Assembly: GCF_000425265.1 (NCBI RefSeq)
Contig: NZ_AUDC01000010.1
Coordinates: 186,001-250,000 of the forward strand
Reading direction: 5' to 3'
DNA from: Maridesulfovibrio zosterae DSM 11974
GTDB taxonomy: Bacteria; Desulfobacterota; Desulfovibrionia; Desulfovibrionales; Desulfovibrionaceae
Length of the DNA stretch: 64,000 nucleotides
The first letter of the stretch is position 1; every line of letters begins with the position of its first letter. Position numbers and translations under genes: made by a program. Shown in pieces: positions 1-7,885 of this stretch. The notes beneath the pieces were generated by a model. The model saw only the letters and a program-made list of their open reading frames with translations. It searched no databases and was not told where the DNA came from.

Positions 1-22
1 CAAATGCGATCATTTTTTTCAT
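1..22 (-). CDS. 5' end of a gene running off the left edge
   Basis: Only the first seven codons lie in the window (M-K-K-M-I-A-F). They are preceded on the minus strand by a strong Shine-Dalgarno AGGAG (complement of 32-36) with a 9-nt spacer to the ATG. The Lys-Lys then hydrophobic start would suit a signal peptide or a membrane anchor, but seven residues cannot show this. The gene would diverge from the cobalamin genes, so positions 23-178 would hold both promoters. No function can be assigned. Confidence 0.4.
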
Positions 23-178
23 TTTTACTAGCTCCTTTAAAAGAATAAGGGGCATTTTTACTATAGCAAAAAATAATACTTTTGGTAATAGTTGTTCGAT
101 TCTTTTTGTTACTTACATAACAGACCAAAATGAGTGGCTTTCTAAAGAGCTGCCAAACAAAACTATATAAGATTTACA

Positions 179-1402
179 ATGAAATATCCCTTACAAATTA
201 TCGGCTTGCACCCGGGAAGCCTTGAGCCACCATCTTCTGCCATAAAAATTATTGATAATGCTGACGTACTCAGCGGAGGGAAAAGGCTGTTAGATCATTT
301 TTCTGATTTCGATGGCAAAAAAATGCCTTTCATATATCCAGTACGAGACTATGCACAGGAACTATTGAAACTCCTTAAAAAAGAAAAAAAGATTGTACTC
401 TTAGCGGATGGAGACCCTCTTTTTTTTGGTATTGCAGAATCATTAATACCACTTATTGGCAGTGAAAATGTGTTGGTAACCCCTTCACCTTGCACACTCC
501 AAATAGGAGCAGCGCGTTTAAATAAAGGCTGGAAAGATATAAAAGCTGTTTCACTGCATGGACGAAAAGATTTCTTCCCGCTCTATTCAGCTTTGCAACA
601 CCGCAAAGATTGCGCAGTATATACAGATAAAGGCAATACCCCTTCAGCTATAGCAAGAACCCTTCTGGAAAAGGGTGTTGATAATTACAACATGAGCGTT
701 CTTTCGGAGCTTGGAACTGAATCAGAAATCATTGCTCAAGGAAATCTCGAAAGTTTTACAGATTTCAATTGTGCTGACCTAAATATTATTATTCTTACAC
801 TCAAAAAAGAAAATACCCAGCCACAACAGTTCGGGCGTGAAGACAATGGTTTTACACGTCAAAAAGGGCTTATCACCAAACTTCCGGTACGTGCCACAGG
901 GCTTGCTCTACTTGATTTACGTCCTGAACAAACTGTCTGGGACCTCGGCGCAGGGTGCGGTTCGGTTGCAATTGAAGGATCTTTTATTACTGGTGACTCT
1001 AAATTTTTTGCCGTTGAAAAAAATACAGAGCGGGTCGAAATGATCAAAGAAAATATCCGTAAATTTCGGGCATGGACTGTTGAAGCGGTAGCTGGAACAA
1101 TGCCTGATATTTTAAAAGAGCTGCCAGATCCTGACCGCATTTTCATTGGCGGGGGTATTGGCAGAGACGCAAGTGTAATTGAAGAAGCAGCGCAAAGACT
1201 GAAACCTGCAGGACGTATTGTAGTCCACACTATTCTTATGGGCAGTGTCCAGCGAACGAGAGAGACATTTGATTCTCTAGGCTGGCCTTGGCAGGCTATG
1301 CAGTTGCAGTCCTCGACCTCAGAAAAACTGGCTGGAGATATCCGCTTTAAAGCTCAAAATCCTATTACCATAATCTGGGCAGCTAAGCCCGCAGGACAAT
1401 AG
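179..1402 (+). CDS. cbiET: CbiET: cobalt-precorrin-7 C5-methyltransferase / precorrin-8-type C15-methyltransferase (decarboxylating)
   Basis: This bifunctional corrin-ring enzyme methylates C5 and C15 and removes the C12 acetate carboxyl in cobalamin synthesis, in the cytoplasm with SAM as donor. The 407 residues are the usual length of the fused form. The N-terminal half (about 1-205) is a tetrapyrrole methylase with the early Gly-rich IIGLHPGS loop and an LLADGDPLFFG motif. The C-terminal half (about 220-400) is a class I methyltransferase whose SAM loop reads DLGAGCGSVAIE. The start codon has only a weak Shine-Dalgarno. The stop codon directly abuts the ATG of cbiF, so the two are surely co-transcribed. 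Family assignment is confident; whether the pathway runs by the early-cobalt (Cbi) or late-cobalt (Cob) route cannot be told from these two genes alone, but the anaerobic lifestyle suggests the Cbi route. Confidence 0.93.
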   Translation: MKYPLQIIGLHPGSLEPPSSAIKIIDNADVLSGGKRLLDHFSDFDGKKMPFIYPVRDYAQELLKLLKKEKKIVLLADGDPLFFGIAESLIPLIGSENVLVTPSPCTLQIGAARLNKGWKDIKAVSLHGRKDFFPLYSALQHRKDCAVYTDKGNTPSAIARTLLEKGVDNYNMSVLSELGTESEIIAQGNLESFTDFNCADLNIIILTLKKENTQPQQFGREDNGFTRQKGLITKLPVRATGLALLDLRPEQTVWDLGAGCGSVAIEGSFITGDSKFFAVEKNTERVEMIKENIRKFRAWTVEAVAGTMPDILKELPDPDRIFIGGGIGRDASVIEEAAQRLKPAGRIVVHTILMGSVQRTRETFDSLGWPWQAMQLQSSTSEKLAGDIRFKAQNPITIIWAAKPAGQ

Positions 1403-2164
1403 ATGGGAAAAGTATACTTCATTGGCGCAGGACCGGGTGATCCTGAACTGATTACTGTCAAAGGACAACGCATTATACTGGAAGCAGGACTTGTTCTATA
1501 TGCAGGATCATTGGTACCCAAAGCAGTCATAGCCTCAGCATCCGAGAATGCCCGAGTTGAAAATTCGGCCTCAATGTCGCTGGAGGAAACCAATAAACTA
1601 ATGGTTGAACATGCCGGAAAAGGTGAAATTGTTGCCCGAGTTCATACAGGTGATCCGGCTCTTTACGGAGCAGTTCAGGAACAGGCCCGCCTACTTAAAC
1701 AGGCTGAAATTGAATATGAAATTATTCCGGGGGTAACCTCTGCCTGTGCAGCAGCAGCCGCATCAAGCTCATCATTTACAGTGCCGGGAGGGACTCAAAC
1801 CCTGATTATTACCCGTATGGAAGGCCGCACTCCAGTTCCTGAAGATGAAAGTCTACAAAAGCTTGCTGCCCACAACAGTGCCATGGCAATCTACCTGTCC
1901 GCAGGCAATCCATCAGGTATTCAGGAGCAGCTTCTTGCCGGTGGAATGGCAAAAGACACTCCGGTAGTTCTCGGCTATCGCATTGGCTGGCCGGAAGAGA
2001 AATCTGTAGAGACGACTCTTGAAAATCTGGCTGAAGCAGCGCAAGAAAATGATTTTAATAGACAAACAATTTTTATGATTCTCCCCGGAAAAGGGGCTGA
2101 TAGTGAATCTCTGCTTTACGATGCAGGCTTCAGCCACATGTTCAGAGATGGTGGCAAGCAATAA
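1403..2164 (+). CDS. cbiF: Cobalt-precorrin-4 / precorrin-4 C11-methyltransferase
   Basis: CbiF/CobM transfers a methyl group from SAM to C11 of the corrin precursor, the step that prepares ring contraction products for deacylation. The 253 residues are family length. Visible marks are the N-terminal VYFIGAGPGDPELIT loop, an HTGDPALYGAV motif near residue 80 and the IIPGVTSACAAAA segment that shapes the SAM site. The ATG follows the cbiET stop with no gap, so translation is likely coupled. Downstream a 70-bp gap leads to yjbQ on the same strand; no terminator is obvious between them. The paralogous uroporphyrinogen methylase domain in this window (cobA-hemD) shares the fold, but this protein carries the CbiF-type sequence. 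Confidence 0.93.
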   Translation: MGKVYFIGAGPGDPELITVKGQRIILEAGLVLYAGSLVPKAVIASASENARVENSASMSLEETNKLMVEHAGKGEIVARVHTGDPALYGAVQEQARLLKQAEIEYEIIPGVTSACAAAAASSSSFTVPGGTQTLIITRMEGRTPVPEDESLQKLAAHNSAMAIYLSAGNPSGIQEQLLAGGMAKDTPVVLGYRIGWPEEKSVETTLENLAEAAQENDFNRQTIFMILPGKGADSESLLYDAGFSHMFRDGGKQ

Positions 2165-2234
2165 ATATCTGACGACCGGCACATAATATTAATTAACTGC
2201 AAAAATTATGAAAATGAGTATGAAAAGGTAAAAT

Positions 2235-2636
2235 ATGGATATTTTAGAGATCAATACCGGCGAACATGAGGAAATGATCGATATTACGGTACAGATAAGG
2301 GAACATGTACATAAAAACGGATGGGAATCCGGAGCTCTATTGCTCTATTGCCCTCATACAACAGGGGCTGTCACTGTTAATGAGGGAGCTGATCATGATG
2401 TTGTCAGAGACATTATTGTCAACATGCGCAAACTTATTCCTCATCGCGGTGATTACCGTCATATGGAAGGTAACTCTGACGCACACATCAAAACAAGCAT
2501 GTTCGGCCCAGAACAAATGCTTATAGTTGAAGATGGAGATGTAATGCTCGGCACATGGCAGCGCATTTTCTTCTGCGAGTTTGACGGGCCAAGAAACCGT
2601 AAATTATGGGTCAAATGGCTGGAAACTTGTGTATAA
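2235..2636 (+). CDS. yjbQ: YjbQ family protein (UPF0047, secondary thiamine-phosphate synthase type)
   Basis: YjbQ proteins are small cytoplasmic trimers; the E. coli member has weak thiamine-phosphate synthase activity, and the true role is unsettled. The 133 residues match the family. Diagnostic blocks are YCPHTTGAVTVNEGAD (about 36-51), the His-containing HRGDYRHMEGNSDAHIK, and [17 protein letters not shown] near the C-terminus. An AAAAGG ribosome site lies 6 nt before the ATG. The last 53 codons and about 65 bp of downstream DNA recur at 3727-3952 with about 94% identity, flanking an inserted segment. Of ten differences inside the coding part, six are silent, so the 3' end of this intact gene may have been brought in by the insertion. 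Confidence 0.9.
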   Translation: MDILEINTGEHEEMIDITVQIREHVHKNGWESGALLLYCPHTTGAVTVNEGADHDVVRDIIVNMRKLIPHRGDYRHMEGNSDAHIKTSMFGPEQMLIVEDGDVMLGTWQRIFFCEFDGPRNRKLWVKWLETCV

Positions 2637-2703
2637 AGCCAAACTTGCTTAAGATCTTGGAATTGATTGGAGGCGTCCGTATTAAAGATTTTTTGTTTCC
2701 CTT
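2478..2703 (+). repeat. Direct repeat, copy 1 (3' end of intact yjbQ plus flank)
   Basis: Aligning this stretch with 3727-3952 gives a constant offset of 1249 bp with no indels. Twelve mismatches fall in the first 208 bp, and weaker similarity continues for about 18 bp more. It covers the last 53 codons of yjbQ, the stop and non-coding DNA. Outside these limits the two loci do not align, so the repeat is a discrete duplicated block. Confidence 0.9.
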
Positions 2704-3726
2704 CTTTTAATATTTCAAACGGACTTTCTACCTAGAAGAGATTTGGGATCTCAATATATGACGGGATTATTTACCTTCCTTCTGGTCGAATGACTAAGCT
2801 ATTTACAAAAGTATAATCTATATTATTCGAATAAGCTTTTCATTTGGTGAATCCTTAACGGTTAACGGCGCTTTTTGGCAGGCACTAGTTTTAACATAGT
2901 ATATAATTCCGTTTGATCTATCAAAATAAACTTCAGATGCTGAACTACTATTAATCTGAATTGGTATATTGAATCTAGGAATAGGAGAATTTCCAGGCAA
3001 AGAGCCTACAAATTGTGGACTATATGCATCTAAAAAAGTAATCAAATTTGTTCCAAATTGTTTGTCACCACCAGGAATTATGTAAATATAATAGCCTCCA
3101 TTCATTCCTGTAAAATCTTCAAACTCACTTAACAATCTTGAAATACGCTCCATCCCAGCTGATGTTGTACTAGCTGATGTGTATACAGTAGTACTTTGTG
3201 CTGAATATGTTTCCACTGCATCTTCGGCAGATGGAGCCTGCAAATGTCCTAAAAGAGTGTTTTTTGTATTCTCATCATAAAGAATTATAGTAGCGCAAGT
3301 TGTAACTCCCCACGTCCCTATTTTAGTTATAGATGATGTAGATTTAGTTATTAAGGCATAATTCATTCCAATCATCTCAAAACCTGCATCAGTTACTGGA
3401 AACCCACTTGCAACACCAGTTTGAATTGGATATGGCATGTTCCCTCCATATTAAAAACTCCACAGCTGCATCCATCATAATAAATTTACACCAGCTTCTC
3501 CACTACAGAGAGATATCTCGAATAACACAACAACACAATATATAAAATAATACAATCACCCTCCAACACTCAAAAAAAGCATACTCGCCAGTGGTAGCCG
3601 AGATGACAAATCATAAGCCCATAAATAGGAAATAAATCCTTGTAAAAAATTAGGTTATTAGTCCTAGACTGTGTTCCCGAAGCAGTGAGGTGGAGTATTC
3701 TAATTTTCGCAGCAACACATATTAAA
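2704..3726. mobile_element. Inserted segment between the two yjbQ 3'-end copies
   Basis: About 1.0 kb lies between the directly repeated yjbQ tails and is visibly more AT-rich than its surroundings. Its only convincing gene is the CheD-like CDS at 2818-3438. The remaining 3439-3726 (288 bp) holds no recognisable gene, RNA or promoter. No integrase, transposase or terminal inverted repeat is visible, so this is called an insertion only from the duplication at its borders. It could be the remnant of an integrative element that used the yjbQ 3' end as target, or the product of unequal recombination with a related chromosome. Confidence 0.5.
2818..3438 (-). CDS. Stand-alone CheD-like putative protein-glutamine deamidase
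   Basis: The 206-residue product has no obvious close family, but residues 26-69 line up with the chemoreceptor deamidase CheD. Thr42, Cys48 and His65 have the spacing T-x5-C-x16-H of the CheD catalytic triad (T21, C27, H44 in the Thermotoga maritima enzyme, recalled from the published structure). A Pro sits 4 after the His in both, and the strand before the Thr (NYALITKS) also fits. Further on, a Gly-Gly turn in IPGGDKQFGTN and a late strand pair around YFDRSNGIIYYVK resemble CheD's GGA-F block and its C-terminal strands. The start has an excellent GGAGGG ribosome site 4-5 nt upstream. No chemotaxis gene is nearby; the gene lies inside the insertion bordered by yjbQ repeats. Coding status is likely; the deamidase assignment is inference and the substrate is unknown. 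Confidence 0.6.
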   Translation of the reverse strand: MPYPIQTGVASGFPVTDAGFEMIGMNYALITKSTSSITKIGTWGVTTCATIILYDENTKNTLLGHLQAPSAEDAVETYSAQSTTVYTSASTTSAGMERISRLLSEFEDFTGMNGGYYIYIIPGGDKQFGTNLITFLDAYSPQFVGSLPGNSPIPRFNIPIQINSSSASEVYFDRSNGIIYYVKTSACQKAPLTVKDSPNEKLIRII

Positions 3727-3885
3727 GACGCACACATCAAAACAAGCATGTTCGGCCCTGAACAGATGCTTATAGTTGAAGATGGTGATATAATGCTCGG
3801 CACCTGGCAGCGCATTTTCTTCTGCGAGTTTGACGGTCCAAGAAACCGTAAACTATGGGTCAAATGGCTGGGAACTAGTGCATAA
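3727..3885 (+). pseudogene. Orphan 3' fragment of yjbQ
   Basis: This stretch encodes the last 53 residues of a YjbQ protein in an open frame ending at a stop, with I, G, S and A replacing V, E, C and V of the intact copy. The N-terminal 80 residues, including the PHTTG motif, are absent, and no ribosome site precedes a plausible start. The largely silent divergence from the intact gene suggests it evolved as a real gene end before being cut off. Its 3' end overlaps the minus-strand CDS at 3875-4171 by 11 bp. Confidence 0.8.
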
Positions 3886-3952
3886 AGCCAAACTTGCCTA
3901 AGATCTTGGAATTGATTGGAAGCGTCCGTATTAACGGTCTTTTGTCTCCCTC
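3727..3952 (+). repeat. Direct repeat, copy 2 (displaced yjbQ tail)
   Basis: This is the second copy of the block at 2478-2703, in the same orientation and 1249 bp downstream. It includes the orphan yjbQ tail and the non-coding flank, and similarity fades after about 3952. The opposite strand of its last part encodes the C-terminus of the small gene at 3875-4171. Confidence 0.9.
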
Positions 3953-4171
3953 CATCTCGGATGATTCGTTTAACCGATCTGGACTTATACGCTTTTTGGC
4001 ACCCTGCAACCACATCCGCAGACAAAAACGAGCCCCGTGTCCTCCTGAATCTGCCATAAAGCGCATAAGTTCATCTCCGGCACGATCAATTGCCTCTGCA
4101 GCTGATATGCCCTCATTTGTAAAATGCTCTGCCCTTCTTATTACCAGTTCTTCCAGTAATGCAGTATTCAT
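3875..4171 (-). CDS. Small hypothetical protein, 98 aa
   Basis: The family is not recognised. The start chosen (ATG at 4169-4171) has an AGGAG site 4 nt upstream. An in-frame upstream extension to 4345 lacks a ribosome site and would add an unlikely hydrophobic leader, so it was rejected. The product begins [17 protein letters not shown] and contains an amphipathic helical stretch ([15 protein letters not shown]) followed by a [12 protein letters not shown] segment, then a basic tail. It seems soluble. Its last ~20 residues are read from the complement of the yjbQ repeat block, so the C-terminus may have been altered by the rearrangement. Its upstream neighbour diverges. Confidence 0.6.
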   Translation of the reverse strand: MNTALLEELVIRRAEHFTNEGISAAEAIDRAGDELMRFMADSGGHGARFCLRMWLQGAKKRISPDRLNESSEMEGDKRPLIRTLPINSKILGKFGFMH

Positions 4172-4410
4172 CTGACTCCTCCCACAAGCTTGAAGATCTA
4201 CTTGAGTGCCGGATATCCGGCACTTCCAGCCGCATGTACATTCTGTTGCAATAATTAATCCTTCGTTGCCGTTCTGCTGTAAAGGAGATACACTCAAAAG
4301 CAAAACAAACGGTAATAATTGCGGAAGTCTCTCAAAGTATAACACTGTTAATTGACAGATGCGACTTTTTTTGTATTTTTGTTCTTAAACATGGTAAAAA
4401 GGAGACACTC

Positions 4411-4725
4411 ATGGATTATCAAAAAAAAGGCTGTCCCCGCCGAACTGACATATTAAAAAGATTCATTAGAACCTTGATATGCATGTTTGCTTTTGAGCTG
4501 ATAAGAATGCTGACCTATGCAATAGTATTTGTACAATTCGCTATAAGCATTATTACCGGTAAACACTCGGCTCCTCTGCGTAATTTCGGCAACAAACTCA
4601 GTAGATATACATATGAAATTCTGCGATATGCCACTCTTAACAACAATAGAAAGCCGTTTCCATTTTCCAACCTGCCTGCTGAACATCAATGTGAACATCA
4701 GGCTTCAGACATAGATTACTCATAG
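4411..4725 (+). CDS. DUF4389 membrane protein
   Basis: The 104 residues carry the DUF4389 pattern: one or two hydrophobic helices (about 22-52), then a GKHSAPLRNFGNKLSRYTYEI-like stretch and a terminal PFPF motif. Function of the family is unknown; members sit in the inner membrane. An AAGGAG site lies 6 nt before the ATG. The gene ends 6 bp before the SpoIIE-type phosphatase gene, so it is the first gene of a tight four-gene unit. The segment 4172-4410 upstream must hold the promoter and that of the divergent small gene. Confidence 0.75.
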   Translation: MDYQKKGCPRRTDILKRFIRTLICMFAFELIRMLTYAIVFVQFAISIITGKHSAPLRNFGNKLSRYTYEILRYATLNNNRKPFPFSNLPAEHQCEHQASDIDYS

Positions 4726-4731
4726 AAAGAC

Positions 4732-6861
4732 ATGCGAAAAAAATTATTTATCCTTCTTCTTGCATTCAGCCTCATTCCTTTGCTGGTAGTTTCATACATC
4801 AGTAGACAGGGCATCCTTGAACTTGGTCAAACCCAATCTCAAATGTTGCGGACAGGAATGATCAAGATTCTGACGGCTGAGATGCACCAGTCAGCAATGG
4901 ATTCAGCCAAACTGGTAATGCAGCAGGCTGTTTCACTGGAATTTGCGCTCAAAGCCCTCGGCGCAGAAGCTGAAGATGTGCTTAATGATCCTGTAAATGG
5001 AATACCTAAAGTCTTCTTTGCTAAGGATTTTAATACAAATGGAGAGCAGCCTGGTGATTTCGGACCATCACCACAATATTACGTTGTAAGCGAGCAAGGG
5101 GCCAAAATTCCATCTTCAATAAGTCTTGAAGAACCTGTTTTCTATTATCCCCCAAAAAAATCTTTTTTAAAAAAAGATCCCGATCTTGCACGACTTTACC
5201 TTTTGAAGCCGGAACTTAAATCTTTTTTCTCCGAAGCCGGCACAGCTTTGCACAGAGTATATATCTGCCTTAATTCAGGTTTACATATGGCCTATCCCGG
5301 ACATGGAAACTATCCGGAAAACTTTGAACCACGAAAGAGATCATGGTTCACCAAAGCGATTAAAGCCAATACAATTGTGTGGGATAAATTCATTGATGCC
5401 AGCACTGGACAGCAGGTATATACTCTTTCCAAACCCATTAAAGACCGTAACGGAAAAATTCTTGGAGTCGTTGCAATTGATATTCAACTTGTAGAATTAC
5501 TTCGAAAGCAGGACTTAAAAACCCAGTGGTCCAGTGACATTCAGGCCTTTGTAGTCGGCCCAGTTGCTGTTGACGAAGAAACTAAACTACGTATCTGGGC
5601 AGAAGCCGGACATGAACAGACAAATATTTCATGGCAGACAAAACTCCCTAACGAAATCCGCTATATGCAGTCAGATGAACAAGTCAAACTGGAAAAAATG
5701 ACTGAAGCCATCACTAAAGGCAGATCAGGCGTTATCCGCATGCCATACAATGGCATTAATTCTGTATGGGCCTATGCTCCATTCAGAGGGCAAAGCAGCT
5801 ACGTTTTAATTGTACCTGAAAAGGTTATTACTGAAGTTCCGGATATGGCTGCCGGCCAAACTCTTGCCCTGAGTCAGAATCTATACGTGGCTGTTGGAGC
5901 TGCTGCTTTTTTCACGCTTATTACCGTATCTCTTGTCGCTTTTCTTGGAAGCAGGAAGGTTCTCAGTCCTTTGATCCAGATGACTCATGCTGCAGAAAAA
6001 ATATCTGAGGGTGATCTTTCAGTTCATGTTGAAGTGCATACAGGAGATGAGCGGGAGAAGTTGGCAGAAGCCTTTAATTCTATGATTCCTAAACTTCAAG
6101 ACCACATGCGCATAACCAAAGCAATGGAGCTTGCACAGGAAGTACATATTACTCTGCTACCAGAAGCTCCCCCCAGTATCAAAGGTCTGGATATATCCGG
6201 GGCCAGTATTTCATGTGACGAAACAGGCGGTGACTATTTTGATTACTACAACCCACCGCTGCACGAGGGAACAGGTATTATTCTTGGAGATGTGACCGGG
6301 CACGGTGTTTCTGCAGCGCTGCTTATGACTACCGGACGTGCGCACCTCAAGCATGCCTCAGGGCATAAGTCTTCGCTGGCAAGCAGAATAGGAGAAGTAA
6401 ACCGCCTGCTCTGTTCCGATATAGGTGAAACAGGACGATTTATGACCCTGTTCTGCATGGAGATATCTCAAGACAATAAATCTGCCACATATGTCCGGGC
6501 AGGTCATGATCCCGCAACAATTTACAATCCGGCAACGGGACAAAAACGTGATCTGATGGGCAGCCCCATGCTGGCGCTTGGTATTTTTAATGAAAGCGAA
6601 TACGAAGAGGAATCAGTTGATCTTAATGAAGGTGAAATCATTTTCATTGGTACTGACGGTATCTGGGAAGCACGTAATCACAATGATGAAATGTTCGGCC
6701 GGGACCGCCTTGATGAACTTATTTTTGCCAACGCTGATAAGGATGCAGCAGAAATACAGCAATTGATTATAGCCGCTGTATATAAATTTCAAGACGGCAT
6801 GGAACAGGAAGATGATATCACCTTGGTTATAATTAAGATCAACAGCTTCAATAAAGGGTAA
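4732..6861 (+). CDS. Membrane sensor phosphatase: dCache - HAMP - SpoIIE/PP2C
   Basis: The 709-residue protein is built like an RsbU-type sensor. It has an N-terminal membrane helix (about 4-22), a large periplasmic dCache-like sensor ending in SKPIKDRNGKILGVVAIDI, a second helix around 385-408, and a HAMP linker with PLIQMTHAAEKISEGDLSV. A C-terminal PP2C/SpoIIE phosphatase spans about 480-705. The metal-binding residues look intact: GGDYFDYY, GDVTGHGVSAAL, FIGTDGIWEARN and EDDITLVII. Such proteins dephosphorylate STAS-domain anti-anti-sigma factors in partner-switching pathways. No STAS or anti-sigma kinase gene lies in this window, so the substrate is elsewhere or different. It is followed after 5 bp by the Cys-rich gene, and co-transcription from 4411 to 7689 is likely. 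Confidence 0.9.
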   Translation: MRKKLFILLLAFSLIPLLVVSYISRQGILELGQTQSQMLRTGMIKILTAEMHQSAMDSAKLVMQQAVSLEFALKALGAEAEDVLNDPVNGIPKVFFAKDFNTNGEQPGDFGPSPQYYVVSEQGAKIPSSISLEEPVFYYPPKKSFLKKDPDLARLYLLKPELKSFFSEAGTALHRVYICLNSGLHMAYPGHGNYPENFEPRKRSWFTKAIKANTIVWDKFIDASTGQQVYTLSKPIKDRNGKILGVVAIDIQLVELLRKQDLKTQWSSDIQAFVVGPVAVDEETKLRIWAEAGHEQTNISWQTKLPNEIRYMQSDEQVKLEKMTEAITKGRSGVIRMPYNGINSVWAYAPFRGQSSYVLIVPEKVITEVPDMAAGQTLALSQNLYVAVGAAAFFTLITVSLVAFLGSRKVLSPLIQMTHAAEKISEGDLSVHVEVHTGDEREKLAEAFNSMIPKLQDHMRITKAMELAQEVHITLLPEAPPSIKGLDISGASISCDETGGDYFDYYNPPLHEGTGIILGDVTGHGVSAALLMTTGRAHLKHASGHKSSLASRIGEVNRLLCSDIGETGRFMTLFCMEISQDNKSATYVRAGHDPATIYNPATGQKRDLMGSPMLALGIFNESEYEEESVDLNEGEIIFIGTDGIWEARNHNDEMFGRDRLDELIFANADKDAAEIQQLIIAAVYKFQDGMEQEDDITLVIIKINSFNKG

Positions 6862-6866
6862 CTACA

Positions 6867-7124
6867 ATGAAAAACAGTCACCGTTACTTTAGAAACAGTG
6901 AATGCCGCTATTTCCCATGTCATAATGTAAGTGACGATTTGACCTTCAACTGTCTGTTCTGCTTTTGTCCGCTTTACCTGCTTGAAGAATGCGGGGGACG
7001 ATATGAAATGAACAATGGAATAAAAGACTGCACTAAATGCAAATTGCCGCACCGTCCGGAAGCATATGACTACATTATTAAAAAGCTCAAAGAACAGAAC
7101 TCCACAAACAACCCCAAAAGGTGA
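6867..7124 (+). CDS. Cysteine-rich small domain protein
   Basis: The 85-residue protein has eight cysteines spread over about 55 residues, including NCLFCFCPLY and DCTKCKLPH, the pattern of the 'cysteine-rich small domain' family (PF04071-like). A metal-binding role (zinc or Fe-S) is likely but unproven. Its N-terminus FRNSECRYFPCH fits the family well. It lies 5 bp after the phosphatase gene and 4 bp before the AMMECR1 start, so it is in the middle of the unit. Confidence 0.8.
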   Translation: MKNSHRYFRNSECRYFPCHNVSDDLTFNCLFCFCPLYLLEECGGRYEMNNGIKDCTKCKLPHRPEAYDYIIKKLKEQNSTNNPKR

Positions 7125-7128
7125 TCTC

Positions 7129-7689
7129 ATGTCGGAAAATTTCAGTTTCGCACTTTCTCAAGAGGAAAAAAAATATCTTAAGGAGCTGGTAAAATTAAGT
7201 ATTCTAGATAAACTAAAAAACGATAAAAACCCCATTGAAATACCAGAACCGCCAACAATTAATCTTACCGAAAATTTCGGTGCATTTGTTACTCTGAATA
7301 TTCATGGGAATTTGCGGGGATGTATTGGTAATGTTCAGGGAACAGGTCCGCTATACAAAACTATCTGGAATATGGCCCGCGCCGCAGCTTTTGAAGACCC
7401 GCGTTTTCCAGTTTTAACTCTTGCCGAGTTTGAAAAAATTGAAGTTGAAATTTCGATCCTAAGCCCCATAAGTATCTGCACAGATGTTGAACAAATTGAA
7501 ATCGGACGCCACGGACTTATTATGCAGAGGGGAAGACAATCTGGACTGCTGCTTCCACAAGTCGCAATAAGCTGGAAATGGGATAAGGCACAGTTTCTGG
7601 CCCAGACATGCCAGAAAGCAGGTATGGAACCAACAGCATGGCAGGACCCTGCAACTAATATTCTATGGTTCGAAGCTGAAGTTTTTTAA
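7129..7689 (+). CDS. AMMECR1 domain protein
   Basis: The 186-residue protein shows the AMMECR1 hallmark GNLRGCIGNVQG near residue 60, then AFEDPRFPVLTLAEF and a late GLLLPQVA block. AMMECR1 proteins are found in all domains, often with a MEMO-like dioxygenase and a radical SAM protein; the biochemical role is not settled. An in-frame start at 7066 would overlap the previous gene by 59 bp. The ATG at 7129 with AAGGTG just upstream is preferred. It closes the DUF4389 / phosphatase / Cys-rich unit; MEMO and radical SAM partners are not in this window. Confidence 0.88.
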   Translation: MSENFSFALSQEEKKYLKELVKLSILDKLKNDKNPIEIPEPPTINLTENFGAFVTLNIHGNLRGCIGNVQGTGPLYKTIWNMARAAAFEDPRFPVLTLAEFEKIEVEISILSPISICTDVEQIEIGRHGLIMQRGRQSGLLLPQVAISWKWDKAQFLAQTCQKAGMEPTAWQDPATNILWFEAEVF

Positions 7690-7885
7690 TCCTACCCGGG
7701 CTCTGTTTTTAAAAATTTCCGTAAAATTTAATATAAAAGATTTTACTGAGATTTTTTAAATAAGAATTCCAAAGGGGATAATCCTCATTGGTTACCATCT
7801 GATAATTACCTGCAAATTGATATGCATCCCCAATCAACGGGTCTGAATAGACTCCATAGAGAGACAAATCCTCAAAGGAAACAAA

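Noticed and set aside
3439-3726. Remnant transposase or tRNA in the insertion
   Set aside because: Neither strand shows a transposase motif or a cloverleaf; only short meaningless frames.
4172-4345. Longer N-terminus for the small gene at 3875-4171
   Set aside because: No ribosome site before 4345, whereas AGGAG precedes the ATG at 4171.
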